Of a stretch of DNA of 64,000 bases, positions 1 through 14,100 are shown piece after piece (positions within the stretch are counted from its first letter, which is position 1; every line of letters begins with the position of its first letter). The position numbers were made by a program, and so were the translations under genes. The notes below the pieces were generated by a model that was not told the origin of the DNA, made no database searches, and was given only the letters and a program-made list of their open reading frames with translations. The stretch spans positions 1,213,755-1,277,754 of the forward strand of contig NMRA01000001.1 of NCBI GenBank assembly GCA_002633005.1. Direction: 5' to 3'. Source of the stretch: Phoronis australis (taxonomy: Eukaryota > Phoronida > Phoronidae).

Positions 1-169
1 AAATATCTGGGTGGAATGGTTCCAAGACGAGCAAACCATTGGATCCGATATACAGATTCCTCGGCAGTCTAGACAACAGAAGGATAGGACTAACGTATGA
101 GTAACCAATGGGGATTAAAAAGTGTCTAGAGAGAAGTTTTCAATTCAAAATTTATTGCATAGTACACTT

Positions 170-470
170 TAGGTCTCGCGACGGACCAGGCCAGCTTGGT
201 TAGTGTAGATGTTGAGTTTCAGTGTACTTCTGGAGTCCCTAGGCGAACTAGTCTTGTGATTTTTTACCAAATTGTGCTTTGTAAAACTATTTATCTCAGC
301 CAGTACTGTTTGGTCCCGCGACAGATCGACTATTTTTATAGGGATAATAAGCACAGGTGTACTCTTGGTCTCGGGTGACCAGGTCAGCCTTTTTGTGTAC
401 TCTCAGTGTACATCTGGTCCCTCTGCAACTAGTCCAGTATATCTTTTAACCACTGTGCACAGGATGTTTT
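170..470. repeat. Diverged tandem duplication, period about 195 bp
   Basis: Two units start with a similar block (GGTCTCG..GACCAGG.CAGC near 171 and 367). They continue through matching pieces (CAGTGTAC.TCTGG, then CTAGTC..GT) in the same order. A related GGTCCCGCGACAGATC block lies between them near 312. Short ORFs in both strands follow the repeat and look non-coding. Confidence 0.5.
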
Positions 471-1913
471 GGTTTCGTGAAACTGTTTTCAGATGATTTG
501 TTTCCTGAAACATTTGACGTTTTTCAATTGTTGTCAACGTGATTCAGCTTAATAAAGTGACTACTTAATTATTCATTGTCGCTTTTAATAATAGACTATG
601 AGCTGAGAGCACCATCGTGCGCCAGTTTTTCTCGTAACGAGACAGATCACATGTTTATTTCCGGATTAACAGTATAGGTCTTCGTTCTAAAACAACTTGA
701 GGCTGCTGTTACGCGATCATCTGATATTTACGCCATGTCGGTGCTCCTTATGCTCTTGAATATTTGGAAGTTGTCTAAGCCCCTGTATACAAACCACACT
801 TTTTCGTATACGACTTTTCGTATGCTAAAAAAGGTGTGTGTAAGCAGATGTTCCACGAAACTTATGAGCCAAGTTCATGTGACGAAATCGAGAAGGGTTG
901 AGAAAGACTCCAGAGAGATTTTAAGTGCCAGAAACGTACCAGGATTTATGAAAATTTCACTATTGTCTACAAAAACAAAAAAATGTCCCTCCGCTCGGCA
1001 CCACGCCCCCTTACTGAAAACGTAGATTCGCCACTGGTCTATGGTGGCACGAATCACGCTTTGACTCTGGGCGTTGTGAAAATTTTCCTATCCACTGACG
1101 GGGTCTTTGCTGCTGAACGAAGGCATGGAATTGGCCTCGACTGAGTCCAGTAGTTTCTTGGCAGTGGGATTATGAGACCAACACACACACGTGTTTCATC
1201 ATGCTGTACTCGTATCACAATATCCCAAGTATTAGGCCTACTCAGTACAGTCCGGTTCAGATCAGCAGCTCAGCTGTTGGCACCATAGATTATAGACAAT
1301 TATAGTATGTTGGCACGCCAAACATGAAATTTGAGTACATTGCTGAATAGGCCTCACTGCCTACATGTCGTGAACAACTCCACTAAAACAAGAATTTCTG
1401 TAGGAACACCGTATTTATCCACCTTCACTCTCATCAGGCTTCTATTGTGAGTCAGCATGCGTGAATAATTGGCTGATAAGCCACCTATGGAACTACTTTT
1501 GGCTGAATGGATGACCAGGCCATAAAATGATGCAAGACCAGTTAAATAATGCTGGCATAGAATAGGCAATACCTCCAGGGCAATTTTGAGAAAGTGGGCA
1601 TCTTCTGCTAGTCTTTGCTCTAAAGCGGGTTAAAAAATTGACTTAGAGAGCTCTGATTTTTTTGGTTAAGCAAACAATTATAGTTACAATTGCAAATTTT
1701 TTTATATCCGACATACAGTTTCTGGAAGCAAAAAAATCTCACAGCATCTCTTAGCTTAGCACACGAGAATAATAAGGATCGTAATTTGACAAATCAATTA
1801 AAAATACTGGCTTAAAGTGTATTCATCAACTTTTCTTTTGTTGTCTTATGAGAACAATAATGAAGCCGCCAAAGAAAATAAAACCATGAAATTGATATAA
1901 TAATAAGCATAAA

Positions 1914-1919
1914 CTTTAT
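1914..1919 (-). terminator. Candidate poly(A) signal (AATAAA on the minus strand)
   Basis: TTTATT on the plus strand reads AATAAA on the minus strand. No minus-strand coding exon could be recognised upstream of it (2000-4900), so it may be chance in AT-rich DNA or end an unseen transcript. Confidence 0.2.
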
Positions 1920-2989
1920 TTATGTACAATATGAAATCTGAACAGACTAGTGCGATAACACAAAAAACATGGGATACAAAAAAGAATATTTAAAAAGAAC
2001 GAAAACACTGTACTCTAATTTTCCAAACATGCCCAGCAACAGAGCCGGCAAATCACAGACTAAACAATGTTGTACATGTAATGGACAAAATAACTGAACA
2101 ATTCTTTTCTGAACATCTCCAGCAGGCACCACCAAATCAGATAACTAAGTCAAACTCAGTCTCAGGAGTAAATAATTTAAAGTACTGACTGCAAAACTAA
2201 TAACTGAAGTAAACTATAGTTTAACAATAGGATGACTCTCAATAAACAATACACCAACACATGTTCAAACACTTCTCTTCTGAACAACTCAAGCACCGCC
2301 AAACCGGGCCACAACTGAAAGTAAAGCTCATCTCAGAAGAACCAAAATCAAAGTGTAATCTAAATAACAACAATATGGATTATTGAATGGCTCTAGCATT
2401 ATTAAAAAAAATCACTCCAGGACGAAGTAATATAACCATGCAACCATGCAAATGAGTTTGCCAGCGGCTGATTCAGTGACTGAGGTTGAAATATTTAAGC
2501 ATTAGCTAAAGTTATTAATCGTACTCCATTGCGGCGTTTTCCCGTTGCTCCCAACTTGTTCGATTCTATAGTCCAACAGTGCTGTGCGTGCCGAACTTGG
2601 AATCCTGCTTAATCTCAAGATTAAGCGGAAGTGAGTGTTCGTGAACTTAATTGAATATTCTTTAAGTCAAAAAGGTGAAATTTTTGTTCGGTGAAAAGAA
2701 TTTTTGCAATTATTGGCCTCGCGATCAACCATTTTCTCTTTTACCGTAACTTGTGTCGCTGAACCGGAGGAATATGTGAATGGCTAAATCGATTATTATT
2801 TGGTGAAATTGATTGCCACTGAGCTGAAAAGGTTAGTTAAAACTGACATNGATCGATTCTGCATATCCCATGTTCACGCGACTTGCTTACAAGTCATCGG
2901 AAGGGCTGTTCTCGGTTAGTGTTCTTTTGAGCTAGGAATTGGCAACAACCAAATAACGGTCGGATTAACAAGAGCTGCTTTGTATTTGC

Positions 2990-3143
2990 CAGGTATCTGT
3001 TGAGAAGTGTAAAAACTCAGCTCGCATTCGTTGGAAATTCCAGGTCGCATTTTGCGATTTGATACGACCTGACAAAAATCTCAGCTCGCATTTCCAAATT
3101 TCAGGTCGCAAATGCGACCTGCAGCTCGTTATGTCGAGCCCTG
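2990..3143. mobile_element. hAT-like non-autonomous transposon end with internal repeat
   Basis: The right edge reads TGTCGAGCCCTG. Its reverse complement, CAGGGCTCGACA, resembles termini common in non-autonomous hAT elements. Inside, a block starting CAGCTCGCATT is repeated about 64 bp apart (near 3018 and 3082), with AGGTCGCA/TGCGACCT inverted motifs. A matching TGTCGAGCCCTG occurs near 63742. I did not find the left end or a target duplication. Confidence 0.4.
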
Positions 3144-3224
3144 AATTCAATTTCTTCCCAACAGTGGTTCATTGCGTCCCACTACCACAATAAGGTGAGA
3201 CAGTGACCACTTCATTCTAGCTGA

Positions 3225-3450
3225 GTAGAGACGATGCACCTCCTGTAGCTTTTCTGCGAATTATGCCTCACTCTGTCTAAAACGTCAAAGTCATGTTGTT
3301 ATAAATACATTTTGCGCATAGAGGGACACCTTAGGACTAGGAGGCCGTTTATGTATTAAATTCCTTCCAACTCGAAGAAATACTCCTATTATCAAACTTC
3401 GAGCAGTCCTTCCTTCAGTTTCCAAAATTGGAAACTCTACATTTTAACGT
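3225..3450 (+). repeat. Dispersed repeat, foldback-element family (copy 1)
   Basis: This copy shares an ordered series of blocks with 45291-46600 and 50490-50690: GAATTATGCCTCAC, GTTGTTATAAATAC.TTTTGC, CACCTTAGGA, TTAATTCCTTC.A.CTCGAA, then TTCGAGCAGTCC. It is diverged and has no coding content. Confidence 0.6.
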
Positions 3451-4079
3451 TGCACACGGCAGGGAATATGACTTCATTCCATATGTTGTTCAATGATTGT
3501 ATTTTCTTGATTCTAATAATATCCACATAAAATTTCATTCCCTTCAGTTACATCCACACACTCTGGTGCATTGACACCTAACTTCATATATAGAGGCAAT
3601 GGTAGTAAGGAGTTAACAATATACCGTAGAATGGATTGTTTGTGCGCAGTAGTAACTTGACCTGACTACAGCTTTGTACGCTGCGTCTTTAAATTTTCCG
3701 ATGCAAACATCATGTGCAGTTTACCTAAGTGATTTCAACATTTTTTGCATTATGATTCTGCTGAAATGAGTTTAGTTATAGAGTACCATACGTATTATTA
3801 AAATGTGCTTGAGCCAAAAGAGCCCTTTCATGTTTCCTTCACTAAAGAGCAGGAGAGTATGGGTATTTTCCTGCCGAATAAAGCAAAGTTTCGCTGAACT
3901 GACTGATTGTCACTGAAAACTACCAGGGACCATCTAAGACAGTGAGTGTAGGATGACAGCAAACGAGAAATATTTTTTTAAATGTTGCACTTAGAAGTCT
4001 GGAACTCATTACTAATTACTTGTTGTCTTTATGTCTACAAAGGTACAGTACATGACAAATGAAATATAATACAGTCTCC

Positions 4080-4300
4080 CTATTGTGACTGTTAAGGCTG
4101 TTACAGCACAAATTGTGATAGTTATAATGATTGTGGTTGCAGAATTCATTTTGAGAATAGTCTCACCACGTTCCTGTGAAATCCACTGCATTGCTGATCG
4201 TGCTGGAAGTCTACACTGACAATGAATTAAACTTCCGCCCAGTAATCATGACAGGGAACTCCGGATTATTTTATCTGAATACCTGTAGCACACAGTGTAT
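4080..4300 (+). repeat. Dispersed repeat family R3 (copy 1)
   Basis: The blocks TGCAGAAT, then GA.AATGAATT.A.CTT.C.CCCAG, AATCATGA and TTTT.TCTGAATAC resemble those at 13030-13260 and 41020-41260 in the same order. It is non-coding. The family probably derives from a short transposon. Confidence 0.45.
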
Positions 4301-4911
4301 GCAACAGAATCACCCCACTATTGACCATTGACGGAAAGTTAGATTGAAAAATACCCTGAAACATATTACAGTAATTCACTTATTTAGCACACACTATGGC
4401 CAACAGATGAAATTCTGTTTTGTTAAAGTTCTCCATCATGGTAAAGTTTAAGTACATTTTAGTTTGTTGCAAGCATGGTATGAATCGTGCAGATGTCATA
4501 AAACTAAATTTGCTGAAGTGACTATTTTTTGCAAAAGGTTAATCAGTTATTGAAAAGTGAAAAATTACAATGGGTATTATTTTTTGAAAAATAATACTCC
4601 TTTTAATAATAGTACTATTTTTCAGCCTGCTGCACTGTGGTGTAATTGTTGGGACAACAATTAAGTATTAAGTCTTGTTTACTATTTAGAAATTGAAGAA
4701 ACAACTCATTGTGGAAAGAACCCTGAAATGTTACCATTTTGGCAATTATTTCAGTGTGTGCAAAATACTGTGGAGAATTACTGTACTAACAGTAAAATAT
4801 GGCTAACTGAGATAATTGACTTATGAGTTTTTCCCACTTGTTGAAGAACATTTCTGAATTGGAAATTTTATGATTCTGCTTTATTTGAAAAAATCAATTT
4901 TTATTCTTCAG

Positions 4912-5175
4912 GTCAGGTCAGTGGAATCCTTAAAAGTTACTACAGAAACCAGCTCAGCTTTTTGGACCCAACTCTCGTCGGAAGGCTGCACACAGTTAAA
5001 GACATTATTGAGCCTATCACGTGGAATGCTATTCCAAAACTAAAGAAAAAACACAAGGACTATTATAATCTGGTTGGGTTTTTACTCAAAAAACCCTGGA
5101 CGATGTGGCTTCCTCAAGCAGATCTTGACCCAGAGCTGAAATGGGGCGAGGATGTGTTGCTTGCAAGCAAGGAGT
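4912..5175 (+). CDS. C16orf89-like gene, internal exon a
   Basis: The acceptor TTATTCTTCAG precedes 4912 and the donor GTAAGT follows 5175. The exon opens with 2 nt of a split codon and ends with 1 nt. It encodes about 87 residues, helical and Lys/Trp-containing (for example KKPWTMWLPQADLDPELKWG), corresponding to the N-terminal part of the family domain. The split codon closes correctly with the exon at 7153. Confidence 0.75.
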
Positions 5176-8100
5176 GTAAGTTGTGATAGTTCCCGAAGGA
5201 GGAAAATAAACAGCTTAATATTATTTTGAATTACTTAAGTATTCTTATTAAAGTCAGAGCCTAGAAATGCTCTGAAGTGATCGAAGAGCAGGGCCTTTAT
5301 TAATTGGGGTCCTGCTCTTTGGTCGCCTCGAGGCAAGGCACCTGCCAGTAATATGGAAGGCCGCGCTCGGTGGTTGTTTTTGGTCGGAGCCATCTCTCTT
5401 AACATAGGGTGACCCCACTCTTTGATCGCCTTTCAGAGGGGCCCCCTATTATAGTTTGTTGAAATACATGGGAATCCATGTAACATTCATGTCACATACG
5501 CTCGCACTTAAGCAGGTGTCTGAATATACACAAAACATTTTGGAAAACGATAACCATGTTTAAAAGCATGTGTGTGAAGATTAAGTTATCTGCTTCTACC
5601 ACAGGTTGATGCTTTTTCAGTGAGATAAAAGCTGCGATGGACAAAAACCGACTTGATTTAGACCACTTCAGTATAAAACTGGACTGAACCAATGAATATT
5701 CTTATTCAAGTTATGGACAGTGTGTTATTTTTTCCACTGAATGCGGGCTCGTAGTAGCTTTAAGTGATTGGTTATATTGATTTACTTATAGTTTCATTTC
5801 TGTATTGAAACAAAAAATGCTTATCTTTGAGTGATTCATCGATAACAAGTCTTTTCATGCAAGAGGGTATCTTTGTTACTTTTCACAATCATATTTTCTG
5901 CACCTAAAACCTGTTACCCAAACCTTCTGAAAACCCAAACACGTTTACACTGCCTATTAAATCTATCTGTTTTATGTGAAGATCCCTATACTAATCTAGT
6001 GGAAATGTAATTAGCAGTCTTTCGGATGCCATTTGAAGTAGTTGTCATTCCACTAACTAGTTAAAAGTCAGTGATCCAACTGTGTTAATTTCTCTAAATT
6101 TTTAGTTTTTATGGCTTATTTGTAACTTAGGTTCGAGTTGTTAACCACTGTTTACGGCTACGCCAACTCTTAGGCTAGAGCCTAAAGCCTTTGTTGCGGC
6201 TACTGATTTCCTGTGGTTGATTAATAATTTAATGAGGATGTTATGTACTCACCATAGCCATTTTCTTACTGGAAATCCAATAGAAAAATGAGAATTACCT
6301 CTTCGATGGCTCCTTAAGCCTAAGCCCTACTTATACCTACTATTTTCAAGGGCTCCACCTAATGGTGATCACTGCAGCAGCTAAGGACAACGGCACCCAT
6401 TCAACATCCGTGGAAAATTTCTAGAGGAAATTCTCTTTTTCTATTGGATTTCTAGTTCGAAACTGCCTGTGATATATTTTTCTGGGACTCTGGGTATAAA
6501 TGCACCGATTCCTATAGAAATGTGACTGTGCAAAAATTGTAACAAGAATTTTATTGAATGTACCACAAAAGGGGATTTCTGCGGTTTGAACATTTTTTTA
6601 GATATCCTATACCACCATTTTTATATCAACATCTGGCTGTTAATCATCTATTAAAGGTCTAATGCCTGTAAGGAGTAGCAGATCTGAAATGTTGGGTGCC
6701 CTACCACAATTTCCAGGGAGCAACTGTCCATGACTAGTGTAAAAGTGTAAACCGTCGCAATTGATCTGACAATGCTTGTTCAGTGGGAGGTAGGCACACT
6801 GGGGTCCTTAAATCAGCCTATACTTTAACCATCTGACAAAATGTCTGACTTAGGTTTGGCAATGCCCTGTGATGTTTTAAAGCTCATTTGGACCTAGTAC
6901 TGGAAGATGACGTATGCTTATTAAAAGCATCAACATATGAGTCAGTTTTTAATGAACCACTTTTATTTTGATTATGTTGAATGAAATCAACTTACAGCAA
7001 AGCAACACTACTAGGCTGAGCCAGAGTTCTGTGTCCTCCAAGCTTCGTCGCATAAAAAATGAAAGTTTGTTTTGGGCTCTTGAACTTCATGACAATGTGT
7101 TCAACGTCGACTTGATGAAATGTGAGCAATAATTATTTTAACTGTTTTACAGATCTTATTAATGAGACTTCTAGTGATGCCTGCCTCTATGAGCTCTCTA
7201 AAGGTTGTGAGTTGTCTTTCATGTGTCAGAAAATTCTCACCACCAGGGGAAACAGTGGCTACGCTCTAACCCATCAGCTGCTAATAGTTATGGCAGGTGT
7301 ACAGGTATTGGTTTCTCAGCTTTTATAATGGTCTTTTTTGAAAATGCAGCCGTTTTGACATTAAGAGTTGAGAACTTATTGCTGTTAGCTGTGAAATATT
7401 TATGGTCTGGTTAACTGGCAATCATGGTACATGTTTTAATTCAACTAATATTTTGACTGAATCAGATCAACTACACGGTCTTAGTTCAAAGTTTGACTTA
7501 GTAGGAAGGACAATTATAGCCTCTTTCGCAGGTTCACATTGCAACAATCGGTTTGCATGTGCTCAGAATCATACTGTGCTCATTATGAGCATACAGTGAG
7601 ACTATTGTCATGTTCAGTTAAAATTCTTCAGTTAAAATTGCATTTCCTCAGTATTTAGCTTCCAAAAATGGAAAATGAATTAAAACACCTCTTACGCTCA
7701 TAAAATTGTTCTCCTATAGTTTCTTATCACGACAGGATTTAGTTTCCATTACCAACAAGAGTATTGAAACCATCAGCGGCTCAAGAAAATGCTAATGAGA
7801 GTTTATTGGCGTTGGCAAACCATAAACTTGCAAATTTGAAAGTCGTACATGTACATTTTTCTGCACATAAATATTTCTGAACTGCAACCCAGTAGCTGGT
7901 GCTGTTTCATTGGAACAATTTCACTTTTCAAAATTAGACAAGGTTTCTAGATAAGCGTCTGTCTATAAAAAATGTTTGTAAAAAATAGTCAAAATCTGGT
8001 CTAGGGTAATGCTGCGAAACATCTCTTTTGCAATTAAAATTACATAATTTCACTATGTTTAACTGGCTAAAAAATGAAAATCGAAACACAGCTTTAAAGG

Positions 8101-11100
8101 TAGGGTAATGTTACAAAACTTCTCTTTTGCAATTAAAACTAAATAATTTCACTATGTTTAGCTGGCTAAAAAACGAAAATCGAAACACAGCTTTAAAGGT
8201 CTTGAAATGTTCTGAAAGGAGAGCATATACAACTGTCACTAATATCATATCTATGCATAACAAACTGCCTCTCGATGCGCTTATAAGAGAGTGACGGAGG
8301 GATTTTTGGGGGAAATCATATATGCTGAAAAGTGCAAAAAATCTAAGTATATCTAAACCACTTTACTGTTACCGTTCCGTGATTGGAGAAAAAACAGTCA
8401 GCAGATTATCATGGAACTGAACAGACAATGACGTGGTTGAAGAAGGGTCTTCGAGAAACTTTTCTTTTGTTTTCAAGCATGGCTGCGAACACCTCATGAA
8501 TATTATTCTCAAGCGAAACAACTTCTTAGGTGGTACCAAGCACTTCTACCGAGAACTGTGCACTAATGTCTTCTATGAAGTTCAGCGCAACTTGGCAACA
8601 TTAAAGAACATCATTTTGCCCAGATATCAAGACCTCCTGGTTGAACAAGGTGAAGTCATTAGCTGTAACTTGCATAATGTTAGCAACTTGCCCATTACCT
8701 TGTGATGTTCTGAGCTCTGTAGAACCAGCCAGATTCAGCACTAGTGCCATCTGGTGTCAAATATACAACAGCTATATATGCTCACTGGGTGTCATTCTTG
8801 TGCATTTTACCTGGGCAATGTTCCATAGATGCAAGAACCTTGCGAAAATGCAAGATCAAATTAAGACTTAGAAAGATATCAGCATATGTTAAAAGTGAGG
8901 CATGTGATTACTGTGCCTTTCCTCGCCAGATTCTGGCGTCAATGAGACCCGCCCTGGTTAAGATTGGTTCCGTTTCATCGTTTCTCTGAAAAATCACACA
9001 AGTTTGGGGAAAATGTTGTGTGTAATTTTGAAAGTTCATGTATTAGGTTCATTTTTAAGTGATTATGGGTCACCTTTAGTTTATTTGTTCAGAGTTTCAC
9101 GTTGCATCTGGACTGTTTGGTGTTGTCAGGTGAGACAATCTTCTCTCATGACTTCTCATAAATACCATACTTTTCTCATAAATTGTATTTCTTTCATCTT
9201 AAGTAGCAATGATTTTCTTACAAACAATTTCCTCAGTAACCCCACAGTAACCCATAGTGTACTGTACTTTGCACTGTACCAACCACCTGCTTTCTTCCAC
9301 GTCCTGTCGGAGAGTGAAAATGACAAAGGTTCATAAGGAAAGAAATGTCTTCATAAGAGCCGATTTTCGTCATGAGAACAGAACGGTATTCATGAGAAAG
9401 GACTACACAAACGGTTAACGACTATCCTAGTGCAGGATTATTGTCTACAGTATGAATGCACATGATGTATTCTGTACTTCCACTGCACTGGTCTTATTTT
9501 TTTACATGAGAGTAATGGTACATTTTTATTATAAATTCCAGTTTTTGTGTGTGGATCGCTTGGATTTCACGACTTGATGAAAGAGGAGTACTTAATTCAA
9601 CTACTTAGTTGGCAGAAGCCTTCAGGTTGTTATGGCATAATGCCAAAGCCCAAGAACTCTTCTGGGCTGAAAAGAATGCCTCCCTATGAATCAAGAGACT
9701 ACGACTACCTCGATGATATTCTAACCCCACGTGAAACACCTAAAAAGGATGTTGCCCATAGTGATTTAAGCCCTAAACTTGCCAGTAGTAATCTAAAAGT
9801 GAATGATGCTCATTTAAAAAACCTGCATGGTGGTGGAGATAAGAAAAACATTCCCAGTTCCAGGAACACGATAAATAAAGACGTTAATCATAATGTGAAA
9901 ACAAGACTCAAATCTAGTGATATCAATATGCAAAAGCTTGGAAATGTGGCTAACAGAATTGACGATGGCCATTCAAAGCATAGACATGACTCTGGTGTTG
10001 TCAATCAGCGATATGAGGGACATAGAATTGATTATGAAAAAGACAAAGTGCGAAATACTGGAGAAGTGATGGTGGGTGAATTGAATCCTAGTAAATCTAA
10101 AGTGGTAGCAAACCAAGGTGGTCCACCAAATAGACAACAGTTTGATGGTGGTCATAACCAACAAGAGCTTGAACTTCAAAATGCTTTCAAAAACCTTGCC
10201 GGGAATGTCGGTGCCTCGAGCAATGGTGGAAATCAGCCTCATCTTCATGTGAACGCACCCCTTGTAAATGGGCCCAAGTCACTGCACATTCAGAACAGCA
10301 ATCAGATACCTGTTGACAGAGGAAATGTTCCCAAAGTCAAGAGTACAGTCAAGAGTCCAGTTAAGAGAAATAAAAGAGACACCTATGTGTTGAGTAATGT
10401 GGCGCCATCTGCAGGAAAACTTGTGAAACTAGATGAAAATGAGATTGATCAGCGCAGAGGTGTTGTCAAGAGAGGCCACATTACAAGGAAACTTCTCCTT
10501 GAACAGGACATGCCTGGTATGTGATACAATGTACTATGTGAAATGTAATGAAACAAAATGACATGTAAATCTCATTGCCATTGCTGAGTGCAACATGAAT
10601 TGATTCTCTGTAGCTGTTTGTCTTGATGTGAAATCTACATGAGGGTGAAACTATTCTAGCTGTATGATGGATCAGTACAGCTCACTTGATCAGTTCAATT
10701 GGAATTAACCATTATGACAAAGAACTGTATTTTGTCTGATGACTTATTTTTGGTTTTGCCTTAACAATTGACTGATTCTCTATTGAACAGTCTGTATTGG
10801 TCATTGTCTTTGCTCAATGGAAGAGCATACGGGTACAGGATTTGGGATATTTGCTAGGGTGTCTATATCAATTCATTGTTGTATATCTGCTAATTGACCC
10901 TTAATAAACAGATTGATGTTTTCTTAAAAGGCAATGCTGGAAACACATTTCTCTTAAAATCCCATGGTTTCCAGACATTAATAGTTCTAGACATTAATAG
11001 TTCTCTATCAGTCTTTATAGTAGTTGATAATTAGTATATTGAGCTGTCCAAAATGTGCTTTATATTTGGCACTGTGCATCAATCTTCTTTGACTCATTTC

Positions 11101-14100
11101 AATTTACATTTGATATTCATTCCCTTTTGCAGGTGAGTGTTTAGCCCACAAGACGGCAGTGAGCGCCGCTGGTCTTATCGTCTTTCTCCGTTACATTCTT
11201 GAACCGGGCAAAAGCAACCTGGGAAAGCTGTACGACTTCAAACCATCCAAACTGCCAGCACAGGTGCTACAACGCTTATCAACTCCAGGGGTTTGTGATT
11301 GAAATTTTTATGTTGGTTTTAGATTTCACGTCATATTTCCTTTGCTGACCGTTGGGTGGAACTTGAATTAATGGTAGAGTAGTCTTCCTTCATGACTGAG
11401 AATGAACGGAAAGTTAGTGAAGTGGTTGAGCCATAAGAATTTTGCTGTCCTAATAGTTATCACCAGCAATTTTTGCTGTTGATAGAATTATCCGTCTTGA
11501 CGGGGAAACTTTGTCTGATTACTTTCGTCTTGTTCTTTTTATCTAACCCCGTACAATTAGTACTCGATGTCTAACCCTGTAGAATTAGTTGAACTGTTAT
11601 AAACCAGCATTCTGTCAATGAAAGAAACTTTCCATGTAAACCACTTCATACTATGAAATTTGTCTTCCCATTTTCCTGACTCCAAATATTAAGAAGGAGA
11701 TTCTGGGTTTGGAATGAAATGTCAGTTTATTTTTGCTCGCGACCCATCTCAGGGCAGTGAATGAGACACCATGACAAAACAAGTTCAAGAGCCTGGTCTG
11801 GAGCAGTACTGTTTTGCCAGTTCTTTCCAAGTCTAGAAATCACCAAACACACCATGAGACAAGTTTCATGACTGAAGTGGTCTAAATCAAATGTTAGGGT
11901 TCGTAGCAGCTTTAAAACACCATGTACAAGGCATTAATCATCGTGATCAAGAACAGGAAGTCTTAGTGAACAGTGTGTATTGTAATTCACTGAAATTTTA
12001 GCTTTTAATAAGATAGTGGCGCCAATTGGTTTTCTCTTTTTTTGTCTCTTTTTGTCATTGTTTTGACTTTATTGGTGCAAAAACGTTTATTCCAGTAAAA
12101 TTGTATAACACAAAGAAAATCTCTATTACAAAAGCCTGTTTATTTCTGGAATGATACATCACCTGAAAATGTGTCCTCTTTTTTGTCATTTGTCATTCCA
12201 AGCCCTGTTATTAATGCATAAACTAAAAACTAAACAAATTATAGTTTCGTATAACATTCATTATACTTTACTTATCTTTTAGTTTCCAATGCGCTTAGTG
12301 ATTTGTTTGCTGGTACAAAGTGAACATAAAATTTGGTTGAAACATTTATTTTCTGTTGCTAAATGCTAGTCTCTTGAAATTTTGATTTCCCAGTTTAGTT
12401 CCAACCTGTTCCCACCAGTTCCATCCTGTTCCCACCAGTTCCATCCAGTCCTGACCATACATCTTGTTCATTCTCTAACCTGTTCTCACCTTTTTCAAGC
12501 CACTCTGTTTGAAGCCCCCGCCTTCTTGATATGTTATGTTATTCACTTGTTCAATTTAAAGTTATATGTAGAACCCTCGAAAAATGGCAAAATTTGGCAA
12601 ACTTTGGAACATCGTATCTCAAAAATGGCTGATCTGGTTCTTTATGAAACTTCCAGATAACTTGTGTAATTCACCGTTCTCCTAAACGCGGTTAGGATTT
12701 TTTTTAATTTCCACTTTTGCATGAGGGGCTATCAAAATATAGGACTTTTGTGATTTTTATGCAAAAACCAAAAAGTTGCATGAAACAAATTTAAAACAAA
12801 ATGATCATTTAGAAAACTTCTAAACGGTTTACATTCTACTTTCAGAAAATCTGTACTTTTAGGGAGTTAAAAGGTTTTGTAGCTATTTGACTAAACACAC
12901 CAACAGGTTGATAAGGTCCTACATAACCTTAAATGAGTGTTTCATTGGTCACCAGATAAATAGTATTTAGTATCTACAATACAAGACAAAAGTAATCAGA
13001 CAAACCACCATTTCCACCATGACGACTAATTCTGTTAACAGCAAAAATGACTGGTAATGACTATAAAGGCGCCAAAACATTAGTTGCAGAATGCCTTAGT
13101 CACCTTACTGCCTTTCCTGTTCATTGATTTCCTCTTCATTTTCAGTCATGAGGTAAGTCTACTCTGACGATGAATTCAGCTTTCACCCAGCTGTGAGGAA
13201 TCATGATTCATTTTGTCTGAATACTTTTGGCTTGTACTGTATTATGAAACCAAGGAACTAAGAACTCAACAAACTTGAGAGGATTCTTTGTCAATGTTGA
13301 CAGCTGAAGCCTACTCTTACATATGAGTACAGTTGCAATGACAACTGAGTGTAATAACCATGGCCTGGTTGTTCACAAATTGCTCTGGCATGATTTCCCA
13401 AGTCTTAAAACATTTAGGCGACTAGTTCCTAATTGTAAGTTCACAGTTGATATAACTGATACTCATCATGATATTAAGCTCAGATTGTTATTTTTTTTAG
13501 CCGATGCGTTCTGATGAGACCACGTCTGCAGTACAGAAACCACTTCTTGCTGTTGGCCATCAAGATGAGGAAGTGTTCCACAAAGAGGTTAAAGAATATC
13601 CTGCTCAAGTGAACAATGTTGGAGACGAAGACTTTGATCAAAGAGAAGAAGAAAAGGAAGGTCAAGAAGAAGAAGAGGAAGAAGAGGACAGAGAAGATGA
13701 AGATGGAGTTCCTGTTGATGGTAACGTGGGTGTGGACATGGACAAGGATGATTATGGCGATGGGCATGACTTGGAAGACAAAGAGCTTACTGGTGAGGGA
13801 GAGGGTCAAGTGAGAGGTGCTGAAGAGGAAAATGAGGAGCAAGATGGAGGGGGTGGAGATCAAGGCGCAGGGGTTAGAGGTCATGGAGCAGGAGTTACAG
13901 AGAGGCAACACAAGGGGTTAGAAGTCAAGCATGGTGCTGTTATTTACGGTGATTTCAAAGAAGAAGGAATGGGCAGCAAGGAAGGTCCAGGTGAGGTGAG
14001 TAAGCATAGGGCTGGCGGGGATGCTTTGGAAGAGGATGATGGTGGAATGGACTTTGGGGAAGGGAAAGACGTTGCTAATGACATTGTACAAAGGGAGTTG

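Larger units (their letters stand above)
1..4911. other. Intergenic/5' region without a recognised gene
   Basis: No ORF here resembles a known protein. The stretch holds a diverged tandem repeat (170-470), a possible minus-strand poly(A) signal (1914-1919), a transposon end (to 3143) and two dispersed-repeat copies (3225-3450 and 4080-4300). A single N sits at 2850. The missing first exon(s) of the downstream C16orf89-like gene should lie here or further left. I checked the ATGs between 2500 and 4900 and found none followed by a convincing signal peptide and a donor in the required phase. Confidence 0.6.

Noticed and set aside
735-1025. 96-codon ORF starting MSVLLMLLNIWKL as first exon of the C16orf89-like gene
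   Set aside because: The hydrophobic start is short, I see no donor in the required phase, and the distance to 4912 leaves this unsupported.
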